A DNA stretch of 64,000 nucleotides from Lingula anatina (GCF_001039355.2 NW_019776127.1:17526-81525), one strand, 5' to 3'. Numbered from the stretch's first letter, positions 11,878 to 22,474 are shown. The notes: generated by a model from the sequence alone, not told the origin. Numbers and translations: made by a program.

Positions 11878-12686
11878 TTTATTATAACGATTTAATTGTT
11901 TTTAAATGATAATTACGTACACTTTTCTCCACCCCCAGGTTTTTCAACAGCCATTATCGCTATCCAGTTATTCTGTTCCACGAGACTGATTTAGTGGAGA
12001 GCCACAAGAAGATCATCCGTACCTGGACCATATCGGATATTTATTTCCAAATACTAGATTTCTCTATACCGGATTGGGTGGATAGACCACCAGAAGAGTG
12101 GCTCCACACGTGTGGGTTCGCTGGTCTAGACAGCCGCCATCTTTGTCGTTTCTTTGGCGTCCTCCTCCCCGACCAGCCCATCCTTCAAGGAATTGACTGG
12201 TATTGGCGGCTGGGGGACGACGCCATCCTCCTCTCTGACGTCACCTATGACGTATTTCAGCACATGGAGGAACATGAATTCACGCACGGGTACGTCCGAT
12301 TGGCTGTTGCCAAGACGAACGACTGCATCGAAGGATTGCGTGCAAACAGCACCAGGTATATTCAACAAAGCGGTTTGCGGGCAACTTTTCTCGATCGTCT
12401 ACCGGAGACGCTTAGCCTGTATCCTAACTTTGAAATTTCTCGCTTCAGTTTTTGGAGAAACCCGATGGTTAAGGCATATATTACTTACATAGATAAAACT
12501 GGTGGTATTTACTACAAACATTGGGGAGACGGAGCAGTGAAAACCACGGCGCTTGCCATATTTGAGAGCATAGATAAAATTGTGCTGCTTAGCGATATAA
12601 AGTACCAACAAAAAACAGGGGCTTCGGATGAAAATCAGATATATATCAGTTCGCTTGAAAAATATCTCATACCCACCGTACTCTAG
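9391..12686 (+). CDS. GT15 (Kre2/Mnt1-type) alpha-mannosyltransferase-like type II membrane protein
   Basis: Exons are 9391-9423, 10195-11246 and 11939-12686, with donors GTAAGT and GTGAGT and acceptors GATTGCAG and CACCCCCAG. All join in frame to 610 codons plus a stop. Residues about 23-40 form a signal anchor (LAVIVPLFLLTTAGIVYV) after about 22 cytosolic residues, so the protein is probably in the Golgi or ER. Residues 207-247 are almost pure glutamine and the Q-rich stem runs to about 300. From about residue 333 the sequence matches the GT15 fold: PVILFHE; YWRLGDD (450-456); NFEISRFSFWR around E527; DKTGGIYYKHWGD (H556-D559). Fungal GT15 enzymes use GDP-mannose to add alpha-1,2-mannose. 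Two positions differ from the fungal pattern: the EPD motif reads GDD, and the histidine region after WGD (PVHS) reads AVKT. Family assignment is strong; activity is uncertain. Confidence 0.85.
9473..9530. repeat. (CT)n(CA)n microsatellite in GT15 intron 1
   Basis: A CT run passes into CA and then CGCG dinucleotides, inside intron 1 of the GT15 gene. A (CATA)n tract at about 10001-10024 lies in the same intron. Confidence 0.9.
10781..10903 (+). repeat. CAG/CAA repeat encoding polyglutamine stem
   Basis: About 40 consecutive codons are CAG or CAA with a few leucines. The run from about 10858 to 10893 is nearly pure CAG. It lies in the stem between the membrane anchor and the catalytic domain, where length change would be tolerated. 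The mix of CAA and CAG upstream suggests purifying pressure for glutamine, or slow expansion. Confidence 0.9.
11828..11876. repeat. (TTA)n microsatellite in GT15 intron 2
   Basis: About 16 TTA units, 62 bp upstream of the exon 3 acceptor. Confidence 0.9.
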
Positions 12687-12875
12687 TACTATCATACCCA
12701 TACTTTGTAGACTATTGGAAACAGCATTATTTTTTGAGGAACATATTTTATGAAGGACAGCTGAAGTAAGCCACGGACTTAAGTTTTGAGTATATTTGTG
12801 TGGTGAAAGTAAACTGTACATATTATTTCATGTCTGCGTTGCTGACAGGTGTATACGTATGGTGATTGTGGTATA

Positions 12876-13190
12876 CGTGGTGTAGTTGTGTAAATAAAAC
12901 ATGATTGCGGTAGTTGTGATTTGTGGTTGCATTCGGATTTGATAAAGAAGTGAAAAAATTCAGAACGCGCAATTAACCGTTAGGCAGACAGCTTACACAA
13001 AGCTGACTTAATTTTGACAGGATGGGGGCTAAACATATTTGGAAGTGTTAAAAAAGTTGCTAATAGGTGATTTACATTGTTTTAATCACTGGGCGATTGA
13101 TACTTATAATTATGAAAGAACTTCTTAAAGTGCTGGCATGAGCCAACGCAATGAAAATTTCATATCTTTTAAAGTTAAGATCCCCATCTT
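12876..13190 (+). repeat. Dispersed repeat carrying the likely GT15 poly(A) signal
   Basis: AATAAA at 12893-12898 is the first good poly(A) signal after the GT15 stop at 12686. It sits in a repeat whose second copy is split between about 28907-29120 and 29770-29880. The copies share GTTGTGTAAATAAAA and, at the other end, TTATGAAAGAACTTCTTA and GAGATCCCCATC-like sequence. The GT15 transcript may therefore end inside a transposon-derived repeat. Confidence 0.5.
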
Positions 13191-14649
13191 CATTTATCTT
13201 CATACCAAAAGCATCCCCTAAGCCAATTTTACTGCTGATTCGACTGCAGGCATTTGGCTGTCATATGGTGCTGTAAGTTAATCACGTTAACGCGTGATCA
13301 GAAAAATGTTAAAAAACACGATTTTCTGGCATTTCAAAGCACTCAAGCAACATATTTTAATGACAGTGAGCAATGGTTTCGTATAATCGTATAACCGATC
13401 ACAGGTTATTTTCTTAGCTAAGGTGTTTTCATAAAAAAAAACTTGGTCGATTGGTAAATCATGGTAAATCATATTTAATATACTGAAAAATAGTTCAAAT
13501 TACCAAAAGGTGACACAGACAAACTATATCATTTGAAAATTAGAAAAATATTTCTTGCTATAGCATACATAACAATATTACCAAATGTGTCATAAAATGC
13601 TGCTATAAGCAGTGGTATGGCACGACAGCAATGGACAAATTTAAGTGTTTCCCTTAACACACACAATGCAAAACCTAAAACTGGTGCATTTCCATTATCT
13701 AATTTGTAACTGGATTGTCAGTTTGTGAATGAACAAGTATATATACATTTATGTAATGAACAAACAGATGTACCAGTTTAGTTACTAATAAAATATTCAA
13801 GCTAGGCAGTGATATTTAACTTCTTAGTGTGATTATAGATTTACCATAGACGCAAACCGTGAAGCATATGGCTACAATCATAAATTACACAATATAAAGC
13901 AGTTCAAATTCACATGACAAATATTCTAAAAATTACAAAAATGGCACCAAAGGCGGTAAAAGAGAAGCACTGGTTCTACACATATTTAACATTTAAGATT
14001 ACAAAATGCCAACTGGCAATATTAAGAGAAAAGTTGGTCACTATGAATATATATAATTTCACCCATATCATATTTTTTCACAAGTTTACTACAGCATCAC
14101 ACCAAGAGTGCCAACAGTAATCTGAATGGCAAATGTTTTGTACATCATGATTAATAAACATATATTACATATTAAAAGAGAGAGAAATCACAAACCATTC
14201 AGATACAATAAAAAAGATCGTGCTCATGTTAAAAACCTGCATATCATCTAAGAATTTTAGATATCTAAGATATCTAAGAATTTAAGATGAAGTTAATAAC
14301 AACGCAACAAAGGAGACATTGTTAAACAGGTGTATAATATTGTGTGTTCTACTGCTATGGTGTTTACTTTTTCTCAAGAGGTTATATCCCGATCTAAAAA
14401 CCTACTATAAAGAAATAATCAGATTATTTTCGTTCCACCATTTTCATCGACTTTTGTCTTGAAATGCATTATCTGGTGTGGTTTCTTTTGTCTTTGCACT
14501 TTCGTTGAGTATCTGTCAAAAATACACTATCATAATTTTTCTTGGGAATTTTATAATTTTTTTCAAAACTTGCTCTACCCTTCTTCTACGATTGTAATAA
14601 TCATTACGAAGATGGTCGTGTTCGCTTGCTCAGGACGCCAACTGAGAAC
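13191..14649. other. AT-rich DNA between convergent genes, nothing recognised
   Basis: Short frames occur here, but none has splice signals or a recognisable motif. A small palindromic cluster of AGATATCTAAGA lies near 14255-14285. Confidence 0.5.
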
Positions 14650-14846
14650 TTAACTTAATATCGACCTAACCGTGCCTGTGATGGCTTTCCTACAAATGGG
14701 ACACTGCATCAACTCAGGAACGCACTGGACACAAGCGACAAGATGGCTGCACGGCAGAAATACCACTCCAACTTCTCTGTCCAAACATATCTTACAGGTG
14801 CGAGTTTCTTTCAGTCTTTTGTTTTCTTGTTCCAGGCTGTTGCGTT
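14650..14846 (-). CDS. RING exon of the decayed IAP gene
   Basis: The acceptor TTTGATTTCAG opens a phase-1 exon with a short coiled stretch (SLEQENKRLKETRT) and then a complete C3HC4 RING: CKIC, CSH, CVQC, CPIC. It ends in GTVRSILS and TAA, as in the intact gene. RING domains of IAPs recruit E2 ubiquitin-conjugating enzymes. The exon is intact although the gene upstream is broken, so decay is recent or the exon is used separately. Confidence 0.75.
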
Positions 14847-15138
14847 CTGAAATCAAAGAGCTGAATTTCAAGTCTTTTGGAATCCATTGAACGTCACGTT
14901 TTTTTTTCATGACTTTGAGACCACATAAGACGTTTTTTATCAATAGGTTTTATGTTATTCCCAACGTATATAGATGTATTTATTTCAAATGTTGAAAACA
15001 GACCTCATTTATAACAAATATGATAATTGGCAGGGGTTTACTGAAACAGCAACAGCGTGTATGATACTATAATATTTAATTTTAACATCATTGGATCATT
15101 ATTCTTTGTATAAGTGGACAATGTTAAAACGTGCCTTA

Positions 15139-16011
15139 AGCCTCGGTCATAACCGGCCGTACGGGCTCTTACGGGCTGTTTACGTAAAATTTTGCGCAGA
15201 ATCTCACGTCCCACGCAAGTCCTTCTTACGCAATTTCGATCTCGCAGACAGCCCGTAAGCACTTTCGGAGGATGTTGGACATGTCCAAAAGATTCTACGA
15301 ATAGCCTGCGAACAGCGAGGCCGCAAGCGTAACTTGCTCCCCTCGCACGGAGTTAGCAAGAAAGACACGCGTTGTGCAAGACGCATGTCGCAAGCAATAA
15401 AGTAGCCCTCTGCGTGTAGAGTAAGGCGCATGCCCTCACAACTAACGGAAAAAGTCGAGAGCACGCCTGGTGTATAAAAGACGTGCTCACGACGCACGCT
15501 CGTGTCTTTACAATGAACTTCGAATGCGTAACGTGTACAACAATTTTCAAAATTTTCAAATGTTTGCTCAATTTATTTTCTAATATGCCTCCAAAAGGCA
15601 AGAGAAAGAAAATTACATAGTAGAAAAAAAGGAGAAGGAAGAAGAGAGAAGAAGAGAACAGGAAGAAAAACTGACGTACGCCGTCAGTACGTCACCACAA
15701 ATGTGTGAGGTAAGTGTTAAGCAAAACTGACGCAAAGGGTACTTCTTTCGCCATGCGTTGCATTCACTTCGTAAGTGGTGAGTGTGTGCCACGTACACAG
15801 GAAGGAAGACAAACTCAAGAAATGAGTACAATTTCCACGGCCATCGCTCCTTGCAATTAGCGTCCCTGCTTGAAAGGACATCTCATGTGGCCCTTGCAAC
15901 TCGCAAGGCAGACTTTCCTCTACCTCTACGACCTCGACGGCCTTCGCAAATCCCAAAAATCGCAAGTGACGTACGATCCTGAAATTCGTGCGTCCGGTTG
16001 TAAATGAGGGT
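15139..16011. mobile_element. PIF/Harbinger-like non-autonomous element
   Basis: The left end AGCCTCGGTCATAACCGG and the reverse-complemented right end ACCCTCATTTACAACCGG are imperfect terminal repeats. TTA flanks both sides (15136-15138 and 16012-16014), the target duplication expected for PIF/Harbinger. The interior is GC-rich compared with its surroundings and encodes no recognised transposase. It lies in the intron before the RING exon of the decayed IAP gene. Confidence 0.55.
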
Positions 16012-16169
16012 TTAGTTACTGTTGTCTCTCATGTGCAGGGAGGTTACAAAGCATTTGCAAAATAAATGTTCAATTAAGACACCATGCTTCAAAAATTCAC
16101 ACCAGGGTACGTGCCCACTTTTCTATTTGGTAAACAGACGAAGAATAAAGATATGGGCTGCAAGAAAAA

Positions 16170-16350
16170 AAATGCATGGACCGTAAGGAATGGCGATATT
16201 TTGTATTTTCTGATGAGCCCATCTTCACAGTAAACAACGTAGGTGGACGGATGAGTGTATGGAGAAAATCACCCACTTCTTTATGCTTGGGGTTATATGC
16301 ATTTTCACACCTGATAGCCCACTTCAATAATGGTTTGGGGGTTTCACTGG
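16170..16350 (+). pseudogene. Tc1/mariner transposase fragment
   Basis: The plus-strand frame contains WRYFVFSDEPIFTV and then GRMSVWRKSP. This matches the region around the second catalytic aspartate of Tc1/mariner transposases (W-x-x-V-x-FSDES-x-F, G-x-x-x-VWR-x-P). No ends or remaining domains were found, so this is a fragment left in the IAP pseudogene intron. Confidence 0.6.
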
Positions 16351-16510
16351 TCTTTATAGTTCAATACCTTTGCCACCCCACTGTACAATTCAACCTGTAA
16401 GGGTGTATATTGTTTTGTATTGTATAAGGTATAGATATTAAGGCAAATATTACACTATTTGCACACTTTATTTAGTCTAACTACGTAGTGTAAACAACTC
16501 AAATATGTAC

Positions 16511-16745
16511 CTGCACTGTGCGCCATAGAGGCGTTCTGACTTCTCGAAGCCTCAGTCAGTTTTTGTGAGTGCGAACCAGGTTCCTCCTGGGGAATTACTA
16601 CCATCTTCAAGGCCGTTTCCTCATTCCATAAAACGGAACCTGGTGATCTGCCTGCGGTGTTGGTTAACTTTCTATTATCTACCAGACGCCCAGTTGACTG
16701 ATTTTCAGGAGTGTCCAGCCTCGCATTGATCTCCCACGCTTGTGC
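16511..16745 (-). pseudogene. UBA-exon remnant of the decayed IAP gene
   Basis: The acceptor CCCCTCAG and donor GTACAT correspond to the UBA exon of the intact gene (41269-40931, donor GTACATG). The edges are conserved (EINARLDTPE; MVVIPQEE). The ubiquitin-binding core present in the intact copy ([17 protein letters not shown]) is replaced by unrelated sequence, and the exon is about 130 bp shorter than the intact UBA exon plus its small neighbour. Ubiquitin binding is unlikely. Confidence 0.65.
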
Positions 16746-17075
16746 CTGAGGGGCATAATTTTAATAAACGGTATTAAAAGTATGAGAAAGGATATAATGA
16801 AAAATTATAAGCAAGTAATTATAATACTACCAAGGGTTGTATGCCGTAATTGCTGCAATCAATGATGTTTCTCTTTTTGTAAAAATGTAATAACTTTTTT
16901 AATATGACATTACTCATAAATGAAATGCATGCATCTTTGATGTTATATAACAAAAATCAAGCCTCACCACTCGTATCATGCCCAATACAACTCAATGTTG
17001 AATAAGAAACAATTCTGTTTCTGTTAAATATTTTATGTTACCTGTATAAAACAGTGCGTTTTAATGTATGCTTAC

Positions 17076-17235
17076 CGCGCTGATGAATGGATGACGTCCT
17101 TCGTTCTTTTGAATACACGTATCCACCTTGCACTGGCGAACAAAGCCACAGCGTGCTCAGTCCACGGATCCTCTAGAGAGTCCAAATTTCTTCGTCTTTC
17201 GCCACAGAAGAAGCATTTCACGGTGTCACTTTCGC
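17076..17235 (-). pseudogene. BIR second-half exon with 16-bp deletion
   Basis: The exon starts like the intact one (DTVKCFFCGE, with the CxxC zinc ligands) and reaches DPWTEHA, then changes frame. Relative to 42057-42232 it lacks exactly 16 bases and has no other length change. The lost bases encode the residues between the zinc-ligand histidine and the last cysteine. Splice sites (GTAAGC donor, AATAG acceptor) are preserved. Confidence 0.75.
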
Positions 17236-17831
17236 CTATTGTTAACACATAAATAAATAAATAAATAAATAAATAATAGAAAAATATATTATATACCTAT
17301 TCATCATACTGTGCAGCAAATCAACATTACGTTACACTGACCCCCTTTTTGAAACACAACGAAAGGTCCAATACCCCGTTTTATTAGCCAACATTTTAGC
17401 AGATATCCATAATCTTAAGCTCCCCGAGAGTTGCCTAAAATCAATCATAGACAGCAAAAAAAAAAAAAAAAAAAAAAAAATTAAGCACTTTATAATGCAT
17501 ATACCCTTTTGTTGATGAAAGTCAATCAAAATCCTCTCAGAAATATAAAAATCGGCAGTTATAACCATTGACATACCTACAATTGAACAACTTTCTGTTT
17601 TGAGGTGGTACAACAATTTGTATATATGGGGTTTATATTTTGGTAGTACGCTTATTGTACAACAGAGAGGGTTTGCATCCATTTGTTTGGAAATGGTAAA
17701 TCAAATATATCACTTAATCGATTATTTGACATAAGAAATAAGGGATTAGTAGATAACCCCCCCCCCCAAAAAAAAAAAAAAATAATAAATAATAATAATA
17801 ATAATAATAAATAATAAAAAAAAAGATTTAC

Positions 17832-17972
17832 CGTTGTAAAAGTAACCGGCGCTGGCGAGAATCTCAGCGAGCTGAGTGTGATGACCTGGCCAGTTAGCAA
17901 AAGACCGAACTCTGGCATTTGCAGTGTAATATTCCTCGTGTCTTGGACCTTGAATGTCTCCAGCTGTGTCAT
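17832..17972 (-). CDS. BIR first-half exon of the decayed IAP gene
   Basis: A phase 1-1 exon encoding RHEEYYTANARVRSFANWP and ASAGYFYNG, the first helices and strand of a BIR. It aligns with exon 44438-44283 of the intact gene. Confidence 0.7.
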
Positions 17973-18166
17973 CTATGGGAAAAGAACATAAAAGCACGTG
18001 TTTCAATAGCGATTCGATAAGTGCATAACATTTCTGTTAATGGGAAATGCTTCAACGTGTATACTACTGCTATTTCTACTGCATATGCCCTTTCATACAT
18101 ATTTGAATTTCGGGTAAATTTTATTGAAATATACGTACAGCTGTTATCTCTTTAACTTACGCTTAC

Positions 18167-18304
18167 TCTCTAATTCTGTTGTGTTTCCACACATAGTGCG
18201 ATTCTGTGATTCTGGTTCTTTCACAGGAATGCTCCAAACTCCTAGTGCTTGGACAAATGGACAGGATGGTCTAATCATGGCATGTTCCTGTACTGGTATT
18301 TCAC
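18167..18304 (-). CDS. BIR C-terminal exon of the decayed IAP gene
   Basis: A phase 1-1 exon beginning GEIPVQEHAMIRPSCPFV, which supplies the histidine and last cysteine (H-x6-C) of a BIR. A serine/proline-rich linker follows to the donor GTAAGC. It matches the 165-bp repeated exon type in the intact gene but is 27 bp shorter. Confidence 0.7.
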
Positions 18305-18564
18305 CTGAAATAAACGCTATGCAGTCCACTATCCATGTCGTTATTTAGACGTTGACAATTGTTGTAAGCGCTCATGTCTTACATTACTATTTTTGCAAAC
18401 TTCTCTTAATTAATTCGGCATTTGGGTGACATCGTGAATGTTTTAACTAATCTGACATGTAAATGTTTCATAACTTTTAGTTTGTGGGGCTATTTTGGTA
18501 AATTTTGGAATGTACGTTACATAGAGATTAAATGAGGTTTGTTGCGAAATAAAAGCAGCCTCAC

Positions 18565-19044
18565 CATGCCTCCAATTCATTAAATCCAAATCACAGAAGG
18601 GACAGCAAACTCGATCATCCCTGCCTACATAGATGAAACCAGCTTTTGCCAAATCTATTGGTCGGACAGTTGCTGTACTCGGCCAGTTGCCATTGTCAAA
18701 AGTCCGCAGGCGTTCAGATTCGATCCGCATCAGAGAAAGCATGTGTGCATATGGCCCAGAAATACTTGACGGAAATGTGATTTTTTCATTGATGTTCACT
18801 GGAGCGGCTGTGGACTCATTGAAGAGTGTGCCAGCGGGCACACCACTGGGCCAAGTGTGACCCAGCGCGCTATTGCCAAGCTGCACTGTAAGCGTTGCGG
18901 CAGTGCTACCCAATGGGCCGAGGCTTATGTTGAGTGGGGACCCATTGCCACCGTGGTCACTTGTTGTAGGGCTGGCATTTGTTGCGTTTGGGAAATAATT
19001 AATACCAACGCCCTGGTTGTTATTGGAGACAGCGCCACCAACCA
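18565..19044 (-). CDS. Linker and BIR first-half exon of the decayed IAP gene
   Basis: A phase 1-1 exon with a long glycine/asparagine-rich linker followed by a BIR start (RIESERLRTFDNGNWP, VCCPFCDLDLMNW). It has a two-residue insertion in the usual TFVNWP segment. The donor is GTGAGG and the acceptor TTGATTCCAG. A hAT-like insertion starts only 75 bp upstream at 19119, separating it from any earlier exon. Confidence 0.65.
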
Positions 19045-19201
19045 CTGGAATCAATAGGGTGCTTTGTATGGCATTCAAATTTTATTCAAGATATCTAAAT
19101 AAAAACGTGTACTATTACCAGGGCCGTAGCCTCCGGGGGGGGGGGGGGGCAGCTGCCCCCCCTGGGATTTGAGGTGCAAAAAAAAAAAATAATAATAATA
19201 A

Positions 19202-19371
19202 NNNNNNNNNNNNNNNNNNNNNNNNNNNNNNNNNNNNNNNNNNNNNNNNNNNNNNNNNNNNNNNNNNNNNNNNNNNNNNNNNNNNNNNNNNNNNNNNNNN
19301 NNNNNNNNNNNNNNNNNNNNNNNNNNNNNNNNNNNNNNNNNNNNNNNNNNNNNNNNNNNNNNNNNNNNNNN
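19202..19371. other. Assembly gap (170 N)
   Basis: The two flanks are near copies of each other: GGGGCAGCTGCCCCCC, CTGGGATTTGA, then an A-run and AAT repeats. The gap probably hides a local duplication, or a misjoin of the same repeat. Confidence 0.95.
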
Positions 19372-19589
19372 GGGGGCAGCTGCCCCCCCCCCCCTGGGAT
19401 TTGAAGTGCAAAAAAAAAAAAATAAATAATAATAATAATAATCGCAAAGGTGAAAAAAAATTGCAAATTTGGTTTCAATTCTGTGAGAAAATGCACTCAT
19501 GGCCACTAGACAATCATTCAACAAACTGTTTACAAAGGTGTACTGTTTTTAGCCAACTCAGTTCATGCCAAAAAGCTCATCCTCCCTTA

Positions 19590-21789
19590 AGGCCCAGTCA
19601 CAAATCAGTTGCGATGCGTCGGGGATGGGTAAAACCCGGGAAATTTGAACAAAATCTTGAGACAGATCTCACGATTTTGCACCCGTCGGAGGCGCTCTCC
19701 GGACGCCTGCGGATTGTCGCAGATTTTTTAGAAATCGCCACACCCGTCGCGGTACTTTGAACTTAAAATTTTAAGATTGCTCGCAAGATTTTTCACCCAT
19801 TTTGGGCATCCCAGACACAATCTCCGATGACCTACGATGCCCTCCGATTAATCATACCCATATATACAGACTTGACATTTAATATGGAATATTTCAGTTT
19901 TAAAGGTATACCTAGGTAAAAATGAGTTTTTTATCGAAAAATCTCAGATCTCATATAAGATATCTGACTGGGGAAGTGTGAAGACAGGTGTGTCTCTACC
20001 AATTAACTGATTACCAAGTCTGATGCATTGCTGCACTGTGTAATATGCAGTGATTTCATTGGGTAGTGCTCCTTTGGGCTGGCCAAAGCTTGGCTTTGGC
20101 GAGGCATGGTTATGTAAAAATGTATCCATATGTCGGCAACCATTGCATAGAAGAATTTGAAATTTTGCATGCAAGCGGTCGGTTTTGCAGTGCATAAAAT
20201 GAGTTAAGCATTGTTTATCAAAATCGTTAAGCTGTGCCAGAATGGCGCGAAAAAGACAGACATTGCCAGACAGATTATTGCCCCAAACGGAACTGCCCGC
20301 ACAGTTTCATAGAGTAATGCCCAGGGTTATGTACCCACACAGACAACACGTCCAATGTATCGGTATCTTACCACCAAGATTCAGGACTCATAGTCCTTCA
20401 GGAAATGCTGCTACAATTAAACCAAAACCACCTAGTCCGTTTTAAATGAGGGGCAAATTGTCACCAAAACGCGTATTTCAAGGCGCTAAGCGAAGACCAA
20501 AATGGTTTCAGCAGGTTAGGATATTAGGCGACCTCTGAGGAAGCCACTGTAAACAGCAAAACAGCGTGGTTTGTTTCTCTAATGAATTGGGGACCATGAC
20601 CGTTTCTGGGCAGAACACTGAAATCGCGTTGTTTTCTTTATTGAGGTCAGATTTCACCTGTACCGCTAAATTGGTCAAAAAAGAGTTTACAGACATCCTG
20701 AAGAGGCCTACGACAAGGTGTGTGCCGCTTCTGAAGTGACTAGGACCATTGACAGCGTCAATATTTGGAGTTGATACCACATTGGTGCCAAAACACCAAT
20801 GGAAGTCATCGATGAAAACCTGAACCAAAACAAATAAAGGAATAATCTGGGAACCACTTGACTATCATTTGATAGGGGGCACCTTAGGAACAGTTTTAAG
20901 TTGCACGATCAGATTGCTGGTTCACACAGAGAACTTTTTATAGCAGATAACTTACAGAACCAAATGAATAAGCAGCTACCTTGGTCATCAAAATCGCCAT
21001 ATTTGAACCACTTTGACAATATGTGGTTCGGTCAATAGTCGCCGAATCAACGGCCTGCATGTCCTACAACAACACTGAACCAAATTGGACAAGTTTTAAC
21101 CGTTGCCTGGAGTTTTATTCCGGATTAAATTCTAAAAAAATATCGCAAGAAATGCCTTGCCTCTTGAAAGCTCTGGTAGCAGGAAGATAAGGTCAGGCAT
21201 AGCAGCGACTGTTACTGTGACTAGACACTGTCATGAGGGTCCTTTGTGGGTCGTGTAAGTCTTTTAAAGACGATAATTTGGAAGATATGGAGATCCAAAA
21301 TATATTTTTCAATGGTTGTCGTATGACTTAAAATTGGCAATGCATTTTTGTTTGCTTCACTGGCGAAGTCAATTAAAGAACTGATGTCGCAATGACATGG
21401 AACATTTTATCAAAAGTTATTAAAACACGATTTTAATCCTTATTTTTATTTATCAGTCTGCAAAATAGGAAAAAAACTGATGAATGATGATTTAGAAAAA
21501 ATATTCCATATTAAATGTCAAGTCTGTATATAACCACATATACCCAGGGGGAAAAACTACGAGAAAGGACGCTCGCAGATATCGTCTCCGATCGCCTCCG
21601 ATGCAATCGGAGGCTAATCCCACGATTTTTCGACAAAACGGGTCAAAATCCTTGAAAAAATCTCAGACAATGTGACTGCTCCACTTTTATTAGGATTATT
21701 GCTAGGATTGTTCAAGGATTCTTTATTTTCTACGACGACCCCCGGCCAAAATTAATCCCCGACAGATCGCCGACATTGTGACTGGGCCT
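19590..21789. mobile_element. PIF/Harbinger-like element nested in the hAT-like element
   Basis: The left end AGGCCCAGTCACAA and the right end TTGTGACTGGGCCT are perfect 14-bp inverted repeats. TTA flanks both sides (19587-19589 and 21790-21792). The outer arms are GC-rich with CTCCGAT repeats and are non-coding. The centre is occupied by a Tc1-like relic (19861-21532), so the original element would be only about 530 bp. Confidence 0.7.
19861..21532 (+). mobile_element. Tc1-like transposon relic (innermost insertion)
   Basis: The ends are a perfect inverted repeat of about 30 bp that begins TATATACAGACTTGACATTT. Length is 1672 bp, normal for Tc1. Near 20990-21180 a broken plus-strand frame reads LPWSSKSPYLNHFDNMWF, the LPWPA-SPDLNPIEN-LW region containing the last catalytic residue; the glutamate position reads D. 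Stops and frameshifts are scattered through the interior, so it is dead. Related copies lie at 24395-25090 and 53403-54173. Confidence 0.75.
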
Positions 21790-22043
21790 TTAGGAAATGA
21801 AGTCCAATTGGTGTGTTGTGTTGAAAAAATGACTGTACTTATGGCTAAATGAACCCACAAATTCTGACTTCTGATTGAGCAGTTAAAATGCACCAGAATG
21901 GAGTATTATACATACAGTTCTTAAAAATTTTCCACACCGTGGGAGGGGTACACCCCCTCACACCGCCTCCCCCCTCGGGGCTTCGCTCCCTCCTGTCCGC
22001 TTACTGCCCCCCCCCCTGGCATTTTGCTCAGGCCGCAGCCCTG

Positions 22044-22474
22044 ATTACTTTATTTAATTAAATTCTACCTACCATATCATTTCACTCGTAATTATACATG
22101 AATCATATCTCAAAATCACAAATTTGTGCGTTTAAGAAATACCACAATGACAGATGGTCTATACTTGTAAAAACATTTATCCTTTCTAATTTATTTTTTG
22201 TAGGGATGTTGGGGCCCTCCCTAGGGTGCTTAATTAGGCTTTCTCCTTTTTATAGGTAATTTGTGTAAACGTAAACTTAAACCACGCTGCCCACCTATTA
22301 ACTGATGCATCTATTAACGAAAATATTTGTTATAACAGACAACAGATCAGTTTCATCGCTGGTCAGACTCAACAATATCAAGGTAGACATAGTAAAAAAG
22401 AAAAACATTACAAAAATATCCACCTTAGTATGAGGCAGATTTACTGTAGAGAATGATTATGAAAATTAAAATAC
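22044..22474. other. Non-coding flank, nothing recognised
   Basis: AT-rich DNA between the nested transposons and a weak candidate exon. Confidence 0.4.

Larger units (their letters stand above)
14650..19044 (-). pseudogene. Decayed IAP gene (BIR-BIR-UBA remnant-RING)
   Basis: Minus-strand exons are 19044-18565, 18304-18167, 17972-17832, 17235-17076, 16745-16511 and 14846-14650. They correspond one to one with the IAP gene at 40-49 kb. The first pair forms a BIR (CPFC, then HAMIRPSC). The next pair forms a second BIR, but its second-half exon is 160 bp instead of 176: the 16 bases matching 42144-42159 of the intact gene are missing. This removes the residues before the last zinc-ligand cysteine and shifts the frame, so a stop follows in the next exon. 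The 16745-16511 exon keeps only the ends of the UBA exon (EINARLDTPE and VVIPQEE). The RING exon is intact (CKICLDREVG to CPICRKA). No lysine-rich linker exon was found. It may still yield a truncated BIR protein or RNA; as an IAP ubiquitin ligase it looks dead. Confidence 0.7.
19119..22043. mobile_element. hAT-like element, host of two nested insertions
   Basis: The left end is CAGGGCCGTAGCCTCC and the right end, reverse-complemented, CAGGGCTGCGGCCTGAG. ATTAC flanks both sides (19114-19118 and 22044-22048) as a 5-bp target duplication. A complete 159-bp relative lies at 41420-41578. The CAGGG start suggests hAT, in which 5-8 bp duplications occur. The element contains the Harbinger-like insertion at 19590 and, inside that, a Tc1-like relic. 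The N gap at 19202 is inside its left arm. Confidence 0.65.

Noticed and set aside
15204-15965. Several minus-strand frames of 70-97 residues
   Set aside because: They lie wholly within the Harbinger-like element, overlap in different frames and show no transposase motif.
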